Of a DNA stretch of 33,385 nucleotides, positions 7,650 through 17,316 are shown one piece after another (the first letter of the stretch is position 1; each line of letters starts with the position of its first letter). The notes under the pieces are model-generated. The model was not told the origin of the DNA, ran no database searches, and saw only the letters and a list, made by a program, of their open reading frames with translations. A program made the position numbers and the translations under genes. The DNA is from an uncultured Treponema sp. (GTDB lineage: Bacteria; Spirochaetota; Spirochaetia; Treponematales; Treponemataceae): assembly GCA_946185925.1 (NCBI GenBank), contig CAMHLH010000004.1, forward strand, positions 1 through 33,385, read 5' to 3'.

Positions 7650-9545
7650 ATGGAAAGGGAAAAAAGACCGGGCTCAATCATTTTTGCCGCGATGGTCATT
7701 TTTTTGATTTGCATCGTCATCAATTTTTGCACACTCATATATACAACGAACAAATACAACTCGAAGGAGCGTTTCACAAAGGCCGGAGAGGACGGCGAAT
7801 GCACGGTGGAGCTTTATCCGCGCGGGGGTGTCGCCGATTCGTGGGACAAGATGGACGTTGAGGTCGCTGGAAAAATCATATCGTTCACGGGGACGACTTA
7901 CGACTGCGACGTGAAGAATTTCAGCGATTCAAAGGTTTCCGATTGGTCAATGCGCATAGACATAGAAAAACCGTGCTACATCAACAACTCATGGTGCGGA
8001 ATGGTGGAAGTCCATCAGCGGCTTCCCGGTTCCGACAACGAGCTTGTGCAGACCATCGACCTTCGCGACTACGACAAGGACGATTTGCACGTCAAGCACT
8101 TCTTTGTCTCGCAGGATTTGTACATTCCTCTTGAGGTGGGCGACTACCTTATCTACCACCCCTCTGTCGTCTCTGGTGAATATCCGATTGCGAGCTTCAA
8201 CGGAACGCCCGGAAAAATCGAGGTCGGCTTCATCTTCTACCATCTACGGGGATTTGATTTGTCTTTCTCTGCTTCCATGACGTACAAGCTTTCAAAGAGC
8301 TATTTGCAGGGGACTAGGCCGAAGATTCTGCTTTTTTGCCTGGCTGTCTGGGTTCTCCTCTTTGTGGTGCGGGTCACGTTCATCCTCACGACTTCGAACC
8401 TCAAGAGGGAAAACGCCTCCGTCATCCACGCCATATCGAAAATCTACTACAACCTCTACAAGACAGATTTGCAGAAGGACAGTTTCCAGGAAATCCGCGC
8501 ATCCACTTCCGTCCACAAATTCTTCGAGCAGTTCACGAGCGCGAGCGCGGCATTGAAAAATCTCCCCGACGCGATGTACTGCCACGACGACATGATTTCC
8601 GTGAGGGAATTCTACAACATGGAGAACTGGAAGAAGATGCTCAGCGACACCGACAGCTGCAGCGCAGATTTCAAGGCGAAGAAGAATTCCGGAAAGGACA
8701 GCAGGTGGATTCGCACGAACCTCATTGTCTGCCGTAGGGACGAGAGGGGAGTTCCTACCGAGGTGATTTGCGGTCTGCAGGACGTTGACGAGGAAGTGCG
8801 CGAGAGGGAGCAGAACAAGATGATGATTGAGCGGTTCGCCTCCGACTTGAGCAACGAGGTCGCCGAACAGACGCTCCACATTCAGGAAATACAGCGGCGC
8901 GTCGTCTCACGGCTCGCCGACATGATTGGCTCCCGCGACGGAAACACGGGCGGACACGTGAAGAGGACGAGCGACATCATGAAGATTCTGGTGGACGAGA
9001 TAATCAAGCGAAACTGGTCGAGCGACGCAAATCCGAAATTCAGCTCGATAACGGAGCGGGTGGGCGAGGACATCGTTCGCGCGGCTCCAATGCACGATTT
9101 GGGGAAGATTTTCATCGACAAGAACATTCTCTGCAAACCCGGAAAATTGACCGACGACGAGTACCGGATAATGAAGACGCACTCCGAGCACAGCGGCGAA
9201 ATCGTCAACCTGATTCTCCGCGACGTGGAGGAGGAGGCTTTCGTGGACATCGCCTTCAACATAGCCCGCTACCACCACGAACGCTGGGACGGTCTCGGCT
9301 ACCCGGAGGGCGCGGCCGGCGGAAAGGTGGGCGAGGGCATCCCGCTTGAGGCCCGAATCATGGCGGTGGCGGATGTCTACGACGCTCTCGTGAGCAAAAG
9401 ATGCTACAAGGAGCCGATGAGCTTCGACATGGCCTGCAAGATAATGCTCGAAGGAATGGGAAAGCAGTTCGACCCTGACATGGAAGAGATTTTCTTGGCT
9501 TGTAGGGATGAACTTGAGAACTACTACATCGACGCTTCCGAATGA
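7650..9545 (+). CDS. Membrane-anchored HD-GYP domain protein (probable c-di-GMP phosphodiesterase) with large N-terminal extracytoplasmic domain
   Basis: N-terminal TM, about 190-residue ectodomain, second TM (ILLFCLAVWVLLFVVRVTFIL), HDLGKI, THSEHSGEI, HHERWDGLGYPEG, ARIMAVADVYDALVS. Confidence 0.9.
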   Translation: MEREKRPGSIIFAAMVIFLICIVINFCTLIYTTNKYNSKERFTKAGEDGECTVELYPRGGVADSWDKMDVEVAGKIISFTGTTYDCDVKNFSDSKVSDWSMRIDIEKPCYINNSWCGMVEVHQRLPGSDNELVQTIDLRDYDKDDLHVKHFFVSQDLYIPLEVGDYLIYHPSVVSGEYPIASFNGTPGKIEVGFIFYHLRGFDLSFSASMTYKLSKSYLQGTRPKILLFCLAVWVLLFVVRVTFILTTSNLKRENASVIHAISKIYYNLYKTDLQKDSFQEIRASTSVHKFFEQFTSASAALKNLPDAMYCHDDMISVREFYNMENWKKMLSDTDSCSADFKAKKNSGKDSRWIRTNLIVCRRDERGVPTEVICGLQDVDEEVREREQNKMMIERFASDLSNEVAEQTLHIQEIQRRVVSRLADMIGSRDGNTGGHVKRTSDIMKILVDEIIKRNWSSDANPKFSSITERVGEDIVRAAPMHDLGKIFIDKNILCKPGKLTDDEYRIMKTHSEHSGEIVNLILRDVEEEAFVDIAFNIARYHHERWDGLGYPEGAAGGKVGEGIPLEARIMAVADVYDALVSKRCYKEPMSFDMACKIMLEGMGKQFDPDMEEIFLACRDELENYYIDASE

Positions 9546-9671
9546 TTTTTTTCTGTCTTCTCTGAAACTTTCAAGAGTTCCTTGGTTTATAAAAGATTGA
9601 TTTTTTCAAAAAATGAAATATCATTTTATATCAATGCAAAATTAATATTTTTTTAATTGCAAGGGAGCCTT

Positions 9672-11753
9672 ATGAAAAGCATCAAACAAAAACTTATTTT
9701 TGCCAATGTCGGCATAATTCTTTTTTCTGTTTTTTTGATAGCGATTCCAGTGCTCGTCATGCAGTGCAAAAGCAAGACTGCTGATGTCGCTGAGGATGCT
9801 TCTGATAAAATCACTCAGGGACACTTGGAAATCAACTTGTTCATGAGGGAGCCGTTAGGAATCGTATACAACTCCAGCAACTATTTGAAGACGCATGAAG
9901 ATGACCAGGAACACATCGAAAATTTTTTCGCTTCTGTTCTGAATGGAAAGACGAATTTTTCAGAGCTGTACTATGCCAGCTCAACACCTGTGAGGGACGG
10001 TGGATTCTTCTGGGCAAACGACAGGTGGGAGCCTCCTAGCGACTACGACCAGACGACCCGCGCATGGTTCAAGGCCGGTCAAAAAGCGGGCAGGGGAACG
10101 ATTGCTGTGTCGGATCCCTATCTCGACAGCGTTACGAATTCGATGGTCGCCGCCATTTCCACGAGTGTCGACAGAAACGGAGTGTTCGCCGGTGTCGTGG
10201 CTCTGGACATGCAGCTCAAAGGCTTGAACGAACTTGTTTCTCCAATAAAACTTTCAACTTCTGGTCAGTCGTTCCTCCTCGACAAGCAGGGGCGCTACGT
10301 CACAAACCCGGATTCAGCAAAGCTCATGAACGCCAACTTCTTCGAGGAATTTGGACTTTCAGACTATAAGAGCAAGATTTCCGGCAATGAGATTCTCTTT
10401 TTGGAGGATGTCGGAAACGGAACATACTTTGCCGCCAGAATCATCTCTCCTGAAACAGGTTGGATTTTCGTCACTGTCGGTCCTACAAAAGAGCTTTTCG
10501 TTGAAGTGCAAAGAAGCGTGATGCTCATCTTGACGCTTTCGTTGCTCGCTGTCCTGATTGGCGTGGCAATCGCGTTCGTCATCGCCCATACAATCGTCGA
10601 GCCGATAATCATCGTCAAGGACACCATCAACGGAATCGCGGAAGGAAACGCGGATTTGACAAAGCGCATCCCGCTCAAGGGGCACGACGAGGTCGCGGCT
10701 CTGGTCGGCGGCTTCAACAGGTTTGCGGAAAAACTCCAGCACATCATCTCCGACGTGAAGGATTCCAAGGAGATGCTCTCCGCCGCCGGAAGCGCTCTTG
10801 ATTCGAGCATGCACGAGACGGGAGCCTCGATAACGGAGATTATCGCGAACATCGAAAGCATGCACGGCCAGATAAGCAACCAGAGCGACAGCGTTTCCCA
10901 GACTGCGGGCGCGGTTAACGAAATCGCCTCGAACATCGATTCTCTTGAGCGCATGATTGAGAACCAGTCTCAGGGCGTTTCCCAGGCTTCTTCTGCGGTC
11001 GAGCAGATGATTGGAAACATCGCTTCCGTGAACCAATCCGTCGACAAGATGGCCGATTCGTTCGATTCTCTTTCTTCTCAGGCGATGAACGGCGCGCAGA
11101 AGCAGAAAGACGTGAACGACAGGATTCAGGAAATCGAGGAGCAGTCGCAGATGCTTCAGGAAGCGAACTCGGCGATTGCGTCCATCGCGTCCCAGACGAA
11201 CCTCTTGGCGATGAACGCCGCAATCGAGGCCGCCCATGCCGGCGACGCCGGAAAGGGATTCGCGGTCGTAGCGGACGAAATCAGAAAGCTTTCGGAGACT
11301 TCCACAACGCAGTCGAAGACAATCGGCGACCAGCTCTCAAGCATCAAGGCTTCCATAAACTCCGTCGTTTCGGCGTCACAGGAGTCGAGCGAGGCGTTCG
11401 GAATCGTCGCCGAAAAGATTCGCGAGACCGACCAGCTCGTCCGCCAAATCAAGAGCGCGATGGAGGAGCAGCAGGAAGGTTCTAGGCAGATAACGGATTC
11501 CCTCCACACGATGAACGACAGCACAATCGAAGTTCGCACGGCTTCCGAGGAGATGTCGATTGGAAACAAGCAGATTCTCGACGAGGTTCGCCGCCTGCAG
11601 GATGCGACACTTGTGATGAAGTCCAGCATGGACGAGATGTCCATCGGTGCCAAGAAGATAAACAACACAGGCGCGATGCTTTCAGAAATCGCTGTAAAAA
11701 TGAAGGGTTCAATAAGCCAAATCGGCGACCAGATAGACCAGTTCCATGTCTGA
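9672..11753 (+). CDS. Methyl-accepting chemotaxis protein with dCache-type sensor
   Basis: TM-sensor-TM-HAMP architecture; signalling tip [40 protein letters not shown]; sensor segment YDQTTRAWF...VSDPYLDS. Confidence 0.93.
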   Translation: MKSIKQKLIFANVGIILFSVFLIAIPVLVMQCKSKTADVAEDASDKITQGHLEINLFMREPLGIVYNSSNYLKTHEDDQEHIENFFASVLNGKTNFSELYYASSTPVRDGGFFWANDRWEPPSDYDQTTRAWFKAGQKAGRGTIAVSDPYLDSVTNSMVAAISTSVDRNGVFAGVVALDMQLKGLNELVSPIKLSTSGQSFLLDKQGRYVTNPDSAKLMNANFFEEFGLSDYKSKISGNEILFLEDVGNGTYFAARIISPETGWIFVTVGPTKELFVEVQRSVMLILTLSLLAVLIGVAIAFVIAHTIVEPIIIVKDTINGIAEGNADLTKRIPLKGHDEVAALVGGFNRFAEKLQHIISDVKDSKEMLSAAGSALDSSMHETGASITEIIANIESMHGQISNQSDSVSQTAGAVNEIASNIDSLERMIENQSQGVSQASSAVEQMIGNIASVNQSVDKMADSFDSLSSQAMNGAQKQKDVNDRIQEIEEQSQMLQEANSAIASIASQTNLLAMNAAIEAAHAGDAGKGFAVVADEIRKLSETSTTQSKTIGDQLSSIKASINSVVSASQESSEAFGIVAEKIRETDQLVRQIKSAMEEQQEGSRQITDSLHTMNDSTIEVRTASEEMSIGNKQILDEVRRLQDATLVMKSSMDEMSIGAKKINNTGAMLSEIAVKMKGSISQIGDQIDQFHV

Positions 11754-11757
11754 TGAC

Positions 11758-11812
11758 AAAAAAAATCCACATGAACTTAGGTGAAGTGCCCTTGTTCGTG
11801 TGGATTTTTTTT
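11758..11812. terminator. Bidirectional terminator between convergent genes
   Basis: A-run + ATCCACATGAAC ... GTTCGTGTGGAT + T-run. Confidence 0.85.
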
Positions 11813-11828
11813 GCATTTGCTTTTTCGT

Positions 11829-13058
11829 TTAGTCGTCCAGGAAAAGGGCTGCCAGTGTCTCCGCGTCCAATGCGATGTTCTTTATCCAGCAGTATTCGTT
11901 CGGCTGGTGGCACACTTCGTCCATGGTCGACCAGATTGCGGCGTTGAAGCCCATCGTCCTGAGTTCGGCTCCGACTGTTCCGCCTCCGATGCCGATTGGT
12001 CTCGCCTCGATTCCGTGCGCCGCTTTTATGGCCGCCGAAAGCTTCTTCACCACAGGCGCGTCCACAGGTGTGGCGGGCGATTCCTTGTGCTGCAGTTCCT
12101 CAATCGAAACTTTCACGCCGTATTTCTTCTCGACTTCAAGGACTCGCTCGTCGATTGTCTTTCTGACTTCCGAGAGCGTGTATCTTGGAAGGATTCGGCA
12201 GTCCATGTAGAACACGTCGTCGCCGGGGATTATGTTTACGGTCTCCACGTTCGACTCTTTCTTTGTCGGCTGGAACGTCGAGTAGCTTGGAGTGAACATC
12301 TCGTCCCTCTCGTTGAAGACGTTCTCCAAATCGTTGAGCCTGAGCGCCAGGTCGGATGCCGCCAAGAACGCGTTCCTTCCCCTGTCCGGCATCGAGCCGT
12401 GGCTCTGGAGTCCCTTCGTGTGCAGCTTGAGCCAGAGGATGTTCTTCTCCGCCACCTCGATTGTCTCTCCCTTCGCATCTCCGCCGTCAGGAATGAGGAT
12501 GATGTCGTCCTTGCCGAAAAGTTCCTTGTGCTTCCTGAGCAGGAATTTTATTCCGTATTCCGAGCCGCATTCCTCGTCCGCCATGAAAAGGAGCTTCACC
12601 GTGTGCTTGGGCTTTATCTTGTTGTCGATGAGAGCCTTCGCCGCGAAAACGCCCGAGACAAGCCCCTGCTGGTTGTCCTCGACTCCGCGCCCGATGAGCT
12701 TTCCGTTCTTTTCGATTACGGTCCACGGGTCGCTGTCCCACATCTTGAGGTCGCCCGGCGGGACTACGTCCATGTGCGCCATTATCCAGATGTTGTAGTC
12801 CGATTTTTCGCCCTCGATTGTCGCTATCATGTTCGGCCTGATTCCAGAAGAGACCCTGCCGTCCTTCGCGTCGTAGCGTTCGAGTTTGTCCAATCCGATT
12901 GAGCGGAGGTATTCAGCGAGCTTCTCGCATTTTTCAAGTTCTCCGTCTCCGCCGCTTTCCGGTGCCATGGCAGGAACCGAGGTCAAAAGCTTTTCCAGCG
13001 CGACCATGTTCGGAATGTCCGAGTTGATTGTTTCCTTCAACTTTTCAAAATCTGTCAT
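11829..13058 (-). CDS. M20 family metallopeptidase (PepV/DapE/ArgE-like dipeptidase)
   Basis: IMAHMDVVPPGD, GRGVEDNQQGLVSG, MADEECGSEYG, IGGGTVGAELRTMGFNAAIWS. Confidence 0.9.
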   Translation of the reverse strand: MTDFEKLKETINSDIPNMVALEKLLTSVPAMAPESGGDGELEKCEKLAEYLRSIGLDKLERYDAKDGRVSSGIRPNMIATIEGEKSDYNIWIMAHMDVVPPGDLKMWDSDPWTVIEKNGKLIGRGVEDNQQGLVSGVFAAKALIDNKIKPKHTVKLLFMADEECGSEYGIKFLLRKHKELFGKDDIILIPDGGDAKGETIEVAEKNILWLKLHTKGLQSHGSMPDRGRNAFLAASDLALRLNDLENVFNERDEMFTPSYSTFQPTKKESNVETVNIIPGDDVFYMDCRILPRYTLSEVRKTIDERVLEVEKKYGVKVSIEELQHKESPATPVDAPVVKKLSAAIKAAHGIEARPIGIGGGTVGAELRTMGFNAAIWSTMDEVCHQPNEYCWIKNIALDAETLAALFLDD

Positions 13059-13078
13059 TATCTACTCCCAATAATTGA

Positions 13079-13879
13079 TTAAAAATGTCCTGAGTGGTGC
13101 GAGCCGCCGCCCCCGCTGCCACCACTTCTTGAGTTGTTGCTTTCCTGGTGGTGGATTACCTGCACCGTCCTGTGTGTGAACCTGTCGTATCTAGAAGAGA
13201 AATCCACGCCCCTGCTCGATTCGTATCTGTCGGCGTCGGTCGCTGTCGCTATGTTGTTGAGTTTCCTCTTCTCCTTGAAAAAGAGCGCGAGTGCGATGAT
13301 GAGGCTGATGATGAGTATCGCCGCGATTATGATGAGCAAGTATGTCGTCTGCTCGTCTGTCAGGTTCGCATAGTCGAAGCCGCTTCTGCTCGCGCTTCCG
13401 CCGCTTTCAAGATTCGTGCTGTCCATCGTGTATTCGACCTTTGATATGAACTTGTCGAATCCAACGAACCATGCGTCGTTCTTGAAACTTGGAATGAAGG
13501 AATTCTCCACGCTTCTTCCATTGCCCAAAAAGTAAGTGTTCATCTTTGGACCGTGCGAGTAGAGGTCGAAGCTCCTGTCTTCCATCGAAAGAAGCATCAA
13601 ATAGCCTTCGGCGTCCTCTCCGTAGCCTAAGTTAAGCTGCCGGTAGATTGCCTCCGCCGCCGATTCGATGCTGTAGCCGTATTTTCCGAAGTCCTTCACG
13701 GTTATGATGTAGATTCCCGCTTCGTGGCTTTGGGACACTTCCGCAAGCCTGTTCTCTATCTGGGCCGCTTCGTTCAGCGAAAGAAGTCCCGCCTTGTCTA
13801 TGAAATGCTCCGAATGTGCAGCGTTCGCCGACACGAGAAGAAAAATGGAGGCAATGAATAGAATGAGTCGTTTTTTCAT
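13079..13879 (-). CDS. TPM-domain membrane protein (YgcG/YdjH-like)
   Basis: Signal peptide MKKRLILFIASIFLLVSANA; HFIDKAGLLSLNEAAQIENRLAEVSQSHEAGIYIITV TPM-like start; one TM; Gly/Ser/His-rich tail. The ORF-track start at 14749 is spurious; ATGA overlap with the upstream gene. Confidence 0.85.
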   Translation of the reverse strand: MKKRLILFIASIFLLVSANAAHSEHFIDKAGLLSLNEAAQIENRLAEVSQSHEAGIYIITVKDFGKYGYSIESAAEAIYRQLNLGYGEDAEGYLMLLSMEDRSFDLYSHGPKMNTYFLGNGRSVENSFIPSFKNDAWFVGFDKFISKVEYTMDSTNLESGGSASRSGFDYANLTDEQTTYLLIIIAAILIISLIIALALFFKEKRKLNNIATATDADRYESSRGVDFSSRYDRFTHRTVQVIHHQESNNSRSGGSGGGGSHHSGHF

Positions 13880-15066
13880 CACATGTTCTCCGAGATTTTC
13901 AGAATGAGGAAGAAGATGAGTCCGCCCACCACCGATGAAATCAGGAAATTCTTGAGCGTATACAGAAACGCGAGTTTTCCGCTCATCGGGAGTTTGCCAA
14001 CGACCTTGCCCGTCTGTCCGTTCACCGCGAAAAGGTACTTCTCGTCGTGCCATTTCGTGTAGAGGAGGTAGACTGGGACGAGGCCGTAGTTGACTTTTCC
14101 GCTCTTGAGCTTGATGTTCTTGTGGATGAGCGAGACCGTGTCGTATCCGTTCACCGAAGCCCTGAAATCCGAGAGAAGCGTTTGTGCGCATCTCGTGTTG
14201 GCTCTCGGAAAGCAGTTTTCCACTGTGTCGTCGTACTTGTCCGCGAGGTAGCCCGGAAGATACGCCGTGGAGAATTCCTTGAGCTCCTTGTAGTTGAACG
14301 GTTCGAGAGAATCCATCATGTCGTTTGGCATCTTCTTCGACGCGTCCACCGGCACCATCTTGAAGTCGAGCGTTCCTTCGCGGTAGCAGCTGTAGTGGTT
14401 CGTCGTGATTGTCTCCGTGTTGCCGCTTCTTGAACTGTGCCGCCTGGTCGTCTTGAAAGTGGCGTTTCCGATTGTGGTTCCGTTGAAGAACCAGAACGGA
14501 ACGTAGATGCCCTTCGTCTCTTCCAGGTGGTTTTCGTTGGAGAAGGCTTTTGGGAGAAGCTTCTTTCCATTGTAGAATTTCTTGAGGGCCTCGATTGCGT
14601 CCTTTTTTGTCAGCTTGAACGGAATCACATAGTCCGGCTTGAGGTTGCCCGCGAACTGCTTTTCGATGACGGTCGGATTGTCGCAGTATGGGCAGCTCGT
14701 GGCCGCCGTGGTTTCCTCGCAGATGAGCGAGGCTCCGCACGATGGGCACGAATATTCCTTCATCTTGGAGCCGTCGCTGCCCCAGTCGGAACTCAATCCG
14801 TCAGTGTCCCATTTCGTGTCGCCGGAGTCGAAGCCCTCGTTGTTCACGCTGGAATCTTCGTTTTCGGCTTCGTTCTCGGATTTTTCAACCTGCTCGTCGC
14901 TTCCGCTGATTTCCGCACTCTTCTCGTCGGGACTTCCGTATGCCTTCTCTATCTCCTCGATTGTGTATTTGGAGTCGCAGTATTCGCACACGACCATCCC
15001 GGCCTTCGGGTCGAACTTGACTCCTCCTCCGCAAGCGAGGCATTTGTAGTTGTTGATGTTCTTCAT
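13879..15066 (-). CDS. Zinc-ribbon membrane protein (YdjG-like)
   Basis: Two zinc ribbons (CLACGGGVKFDP..CEYCDSKY; CPSCGASLIC..TSCPYCDN) flanking an acidic linker; C-terminal TM (FLISSVVGGLIFFLIL). Confidence 0.85.
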   Translation of the reverse strand: MKNINNYKCLACGGGVKFDPKAGMVVCEYCDSKYTIEEIEKAYGSPDEKSAEISGSDEQVEKSENEAENEDSSVNNEGFDSGDTKWDTDGLSSDWGSDGSKMKEYSCPSCGASLICEETTAATSCPYCDNPTVIEKQFAGNLKPDYVIPFKLTKKDAIEALKKFYNGKKLLPKAFSNENHLEETKGIYVPFWFFNGTTIGNATFKTTRRHSSRSGNTETITTNHYSCYREGTLDFKMVPVDASKKMPNDMMDSLEPFNYKELKEFSTAYLPGYLADKYDDTVENCFPRANTRCAQTLLSDFRASVNGYDTVSLIHKNIKLKSGKVNYGLVPVYLLYTKWHDEKYLFAVNGQTGKVVGKLPMSGKLAFLYTLKNFLISSVVGGLIFFLILKISENM

Positions 15067-15145
15067 TCTGCCTTCCGAATTTTGAAAAGCCTGCCCGGAA
15101 ACTGGGCGCCTTTTTGGAACTGCTGTTCCCGGGCGGGCTTGATTT

Positions 15146-16486
15146 TTATTTTACGATGTCCGAATCGTCGAACGGGTCTCCGCATTCCGGGCAGAATTTT
15201 GGAGGGTTCTTCGGGTCTTTCGGTTCCCAGCCGCACTTGTCGCACTTGTAGAGAGGAGCGCCCGCTGGCTTCGGCTTTCCGCATTCCTGGCAGAATTTTC
15301 CCTTGTTCACGGCACCGCACGAGCAGGTCCAGCCGATGTTGTCCGCCGGCTTCGGTTTTCCGCAGTTCTCGCAGAATTTTCCAGTGTTCGTAGTTCCGCA
15401 CCCGCATTTCCACGCCGAAGCCGCTGGAGCCTGTGCCGGAGCCGCCTGCTGCTGCATCTGGGCCGCCTGCGCCTGCTGCTGCTGTCCCATCGCGAAGAGG
15501 TTCTGCGCGTTGAAACCGCCTGCATTTCCCGCCATGTTCATTCCGACGAAGCCGTGCATGGCTCCGTTCGCGTTGCCGGCTGCCGTCTCCATCGCCGCTG
15601 CCTGCGCCCCCACGAGACGGGCGGCGGCCATTGTCGGGTCTGTGTAGGCGGCCATCTCCTGCATCTGCTTGATTTTCTTCGCGTCCTCTTCGTCGGCTGT
15701 CACGGAAGACACGCCGAACGAGACGACCTCGATTCCCCTCAAGTCCTTCCACTTGGCCGAAAGCTGCTGGTTCAGGTAGACCGAGATTTCCTCCGTGTGG
15801 CCGGGGAGGGCTGAGTAGCGGATTCCCTTTTCGGAAAGGAGAGCGAACGTCGGCTGGAGAGCCGTCAAAAGCTCCGTCTTCAGCTGGCTCGCGATTTGGT
15901 CCCTGGTGAATTCGTCCGTCACGTTCGCACAGACGTTCGTGTAGAAGAGAATCGGGTTCGTTATCTTGAAGCTGTACTCTCCGAAGCACTTTATCGCGAT
16001 GCCCATGTCGATTCTGGCGCGCGCGTCCACAACCCTGAACGGAACCGGGGAGGCCGTTCCGTACTTGTTTCCGATGATTTCCTTCATGTTCACGAAGTAG
16101 ACCCTCTGGTCCTTCGCCGGCTCTCCTCCGAACGTGAACCTCTCCCACATGTCCTTTATCGTGCTCTTGAGCCCTTCGACGAATCCGCCAGAGAAGAGGG
16201 AAGGGGAAGTTCCCGTCTTGTACTCGTACGCGCCCGGCTCAGAGATGATGTTGAAGATTTTTCCCTGGTCCACTGTGATTGCGCACTGTCCGTCCGCCAC
16301 AATCAGCTTTGAACCGTCCGTGATGATGTTGTCGGTTCCAGAAGTGTTGGAGCTCCTGCCCCCCGCCTTGTGCTCCGCCTTCTTGACGAGCACGTCCGCA
16401 CTGAGCGAGTCGCAGCAGAAATAATCCTTCCATGAATCGGCCAATGTTCCACCGGCAGCGCCTGCCGCAGCTTTCAAAAATCCCAT
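15146..16486 (-). CDS. SPFH-domain 'virion core protein'-type protein with three C-terminal zinc ribbons (YdjI-like)
   Basis: N-terminal LADSWKDYFCCDSL, SPFH body, Gln/Ala-rich linker MGQQQQAQAAQMQQQAAPAQAPA, then CGCG..CENCG, CSCG..CQECG, CDKCG..CPECG. Confidence 0.88.
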   Translation of the reverse strand: MGFLKAAAGAAGGTLADSWKDYFCCDSLSADVLVKKAEHKAGGRSSNTSGTDNIITDGSKLIVADGQCAITVDQGKIFNIISEPGAYEYKTGTSPSLFSGGFVEGLKSTIKDMWERFTFGGEPAKDQRVYFVNMKEIIGNKYGTASPVPFRVVDARARIDMGIAIKCFGEYSFKITNPILFYTNVCANVTDEFTRDQIASQLKTELLTALQPTFALLSEKGIRYSALPGHTEEISVYLNQQLSAKWKDLRGIEVVSFGVSSVTADEEDAKKIKQMQEMAAYTDPTMAAARLVGAQAAAMETAAGNANGAMHGFVGMNMAGNAGGFNAQNLFAMGQQQQAQAAQMQQQAAPAQAPAASAWKCGCGTTNTGKFCENCGKPKPADNIGWTCSCGAVNKGKFCQECGKPKPAGAPLYKCDKCGWEPKDPKNPPKFCPECGDPFDDSDIVK

Positions 16487-16563
16487 AGTTTTTCCTCCGT
16501 TTTTTTTGTGTCAATTTTGAATTTTAAGGCTAGAAGTATGAATTCTCAATCTTAAATTCAAGT

Positions 16564-17316
16564 TCATTTAAAATTTGAATTTTCCATTTCTTCCCTTGTC
16601 TTCTTCAGGTGCTCCGAAAGTTGTTCCCTGAAATTCAGGCTTTCGGATTTGAACGTTAGCAGGAAGTGCTTCTTTTCTTCCAGTTCCTCGTTCTTCTTCC
16701 GTATCGATTCCTTGAAATTCTCGATTCTGACGACGATTTCGTTCTCCGCTGCGAATTTTCGGATTTTGACGAGAATCTGCATAGAATAGCAGAGGTCGAT
16801 GATGAAGACTCCGTAGAACATTCCCACGAAGAAGGAGAACGACAGGTTCTCGGACAGCCAGTAGAGCCAGTCGAGGACTTCCGGGTGGATGAGGAAGTAG
16901 TACACCGCGCTCAAAATCCACCAGAAGAAAGTGTATTTCGGGCAGATTATCCCCTGGATGTTCCCCCAGCAGCTTGAATAGTCCCAGAGTTTGACCTTCA
17001 TTCCCTTTATGAAGATGAGTCCCGCGATGTACTCGATTGCCGTTATGACAAGCGCCATGACCGCGAAGAGAATCGCCTTCTGGAAATGGTAGTCGAGTGC
17101 CGGGAAAAGTTTTTCCACCGGGATGAACGACATGAGGCAGAGGATTGTGAGCGAGAATCCGTAGAGCGGCAGGTAGGGGCCGATTAAGAATCCCGGATTT
17201 ATCCATTTGCGCTCGGGATTGTTCGACGAGAAGAACCTTCTCCAGACGAGTTCGATTCCCCAGCCAATCAAGGAGCCTGCGAAAAAAAGGAATGCGAGGA
17301 CGAGGGAAAGTTTCAC
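16564..17316 (-). CDS. Multi-pass membrane protein of PF06541 type (putative ABC-transporter type IV) with C-terminal coiled coil
   Basis: SLIGWGIELVWRRF, KWINPGFLIGPYLPLYGFS, LWDYSS-WGNIQGIICPKYTFFWWIL; GTG start overlaps TGA stop of the ABC-F gene. Confidence 0.8.
   Translation of the reverse strand: MKLSLVLAFLFFAGSLIGWGIELVWRRFFSSNNPERKWINPGFLIGPYLPLYGFSLTILCLMSFIPVEKLFPALDYHFQKAILFAVMALVITAIEYIAGLIFIKGMKVKLWDYSSCWGNIQGIICPKYTFFWWILSAVYYFLIHPEVLDWLYWLSENLSFSFFVGMFYGVFIIDLCYSMQILVKIRKFAAENEIVVRIENFKESIRKKNEELEEKKHFLLTFKSESLNFREQLSEHLKKTREEMENSNFK

Noticed and set aside
11781-12902. 373-aa plus-strand ORF
   Set aside because: Antisense to the M20 peptidase and begins in the terminator region.
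13880-14749. N-terminal half of the 556-aa ORF 13079-14749
   Set aside because: Out-of-frame reading of the zinc-ribbon gene; the genuine TPM gene starts at 13879 with a signal peptide.
14437-16148. Long ORFs 14437-15393 (+) and 15063-16148 (-)
   Set aside because: Overlap the zinc-ribbon and SPFH genes in other frames; low-complexity Arg/Gly-rich translations.
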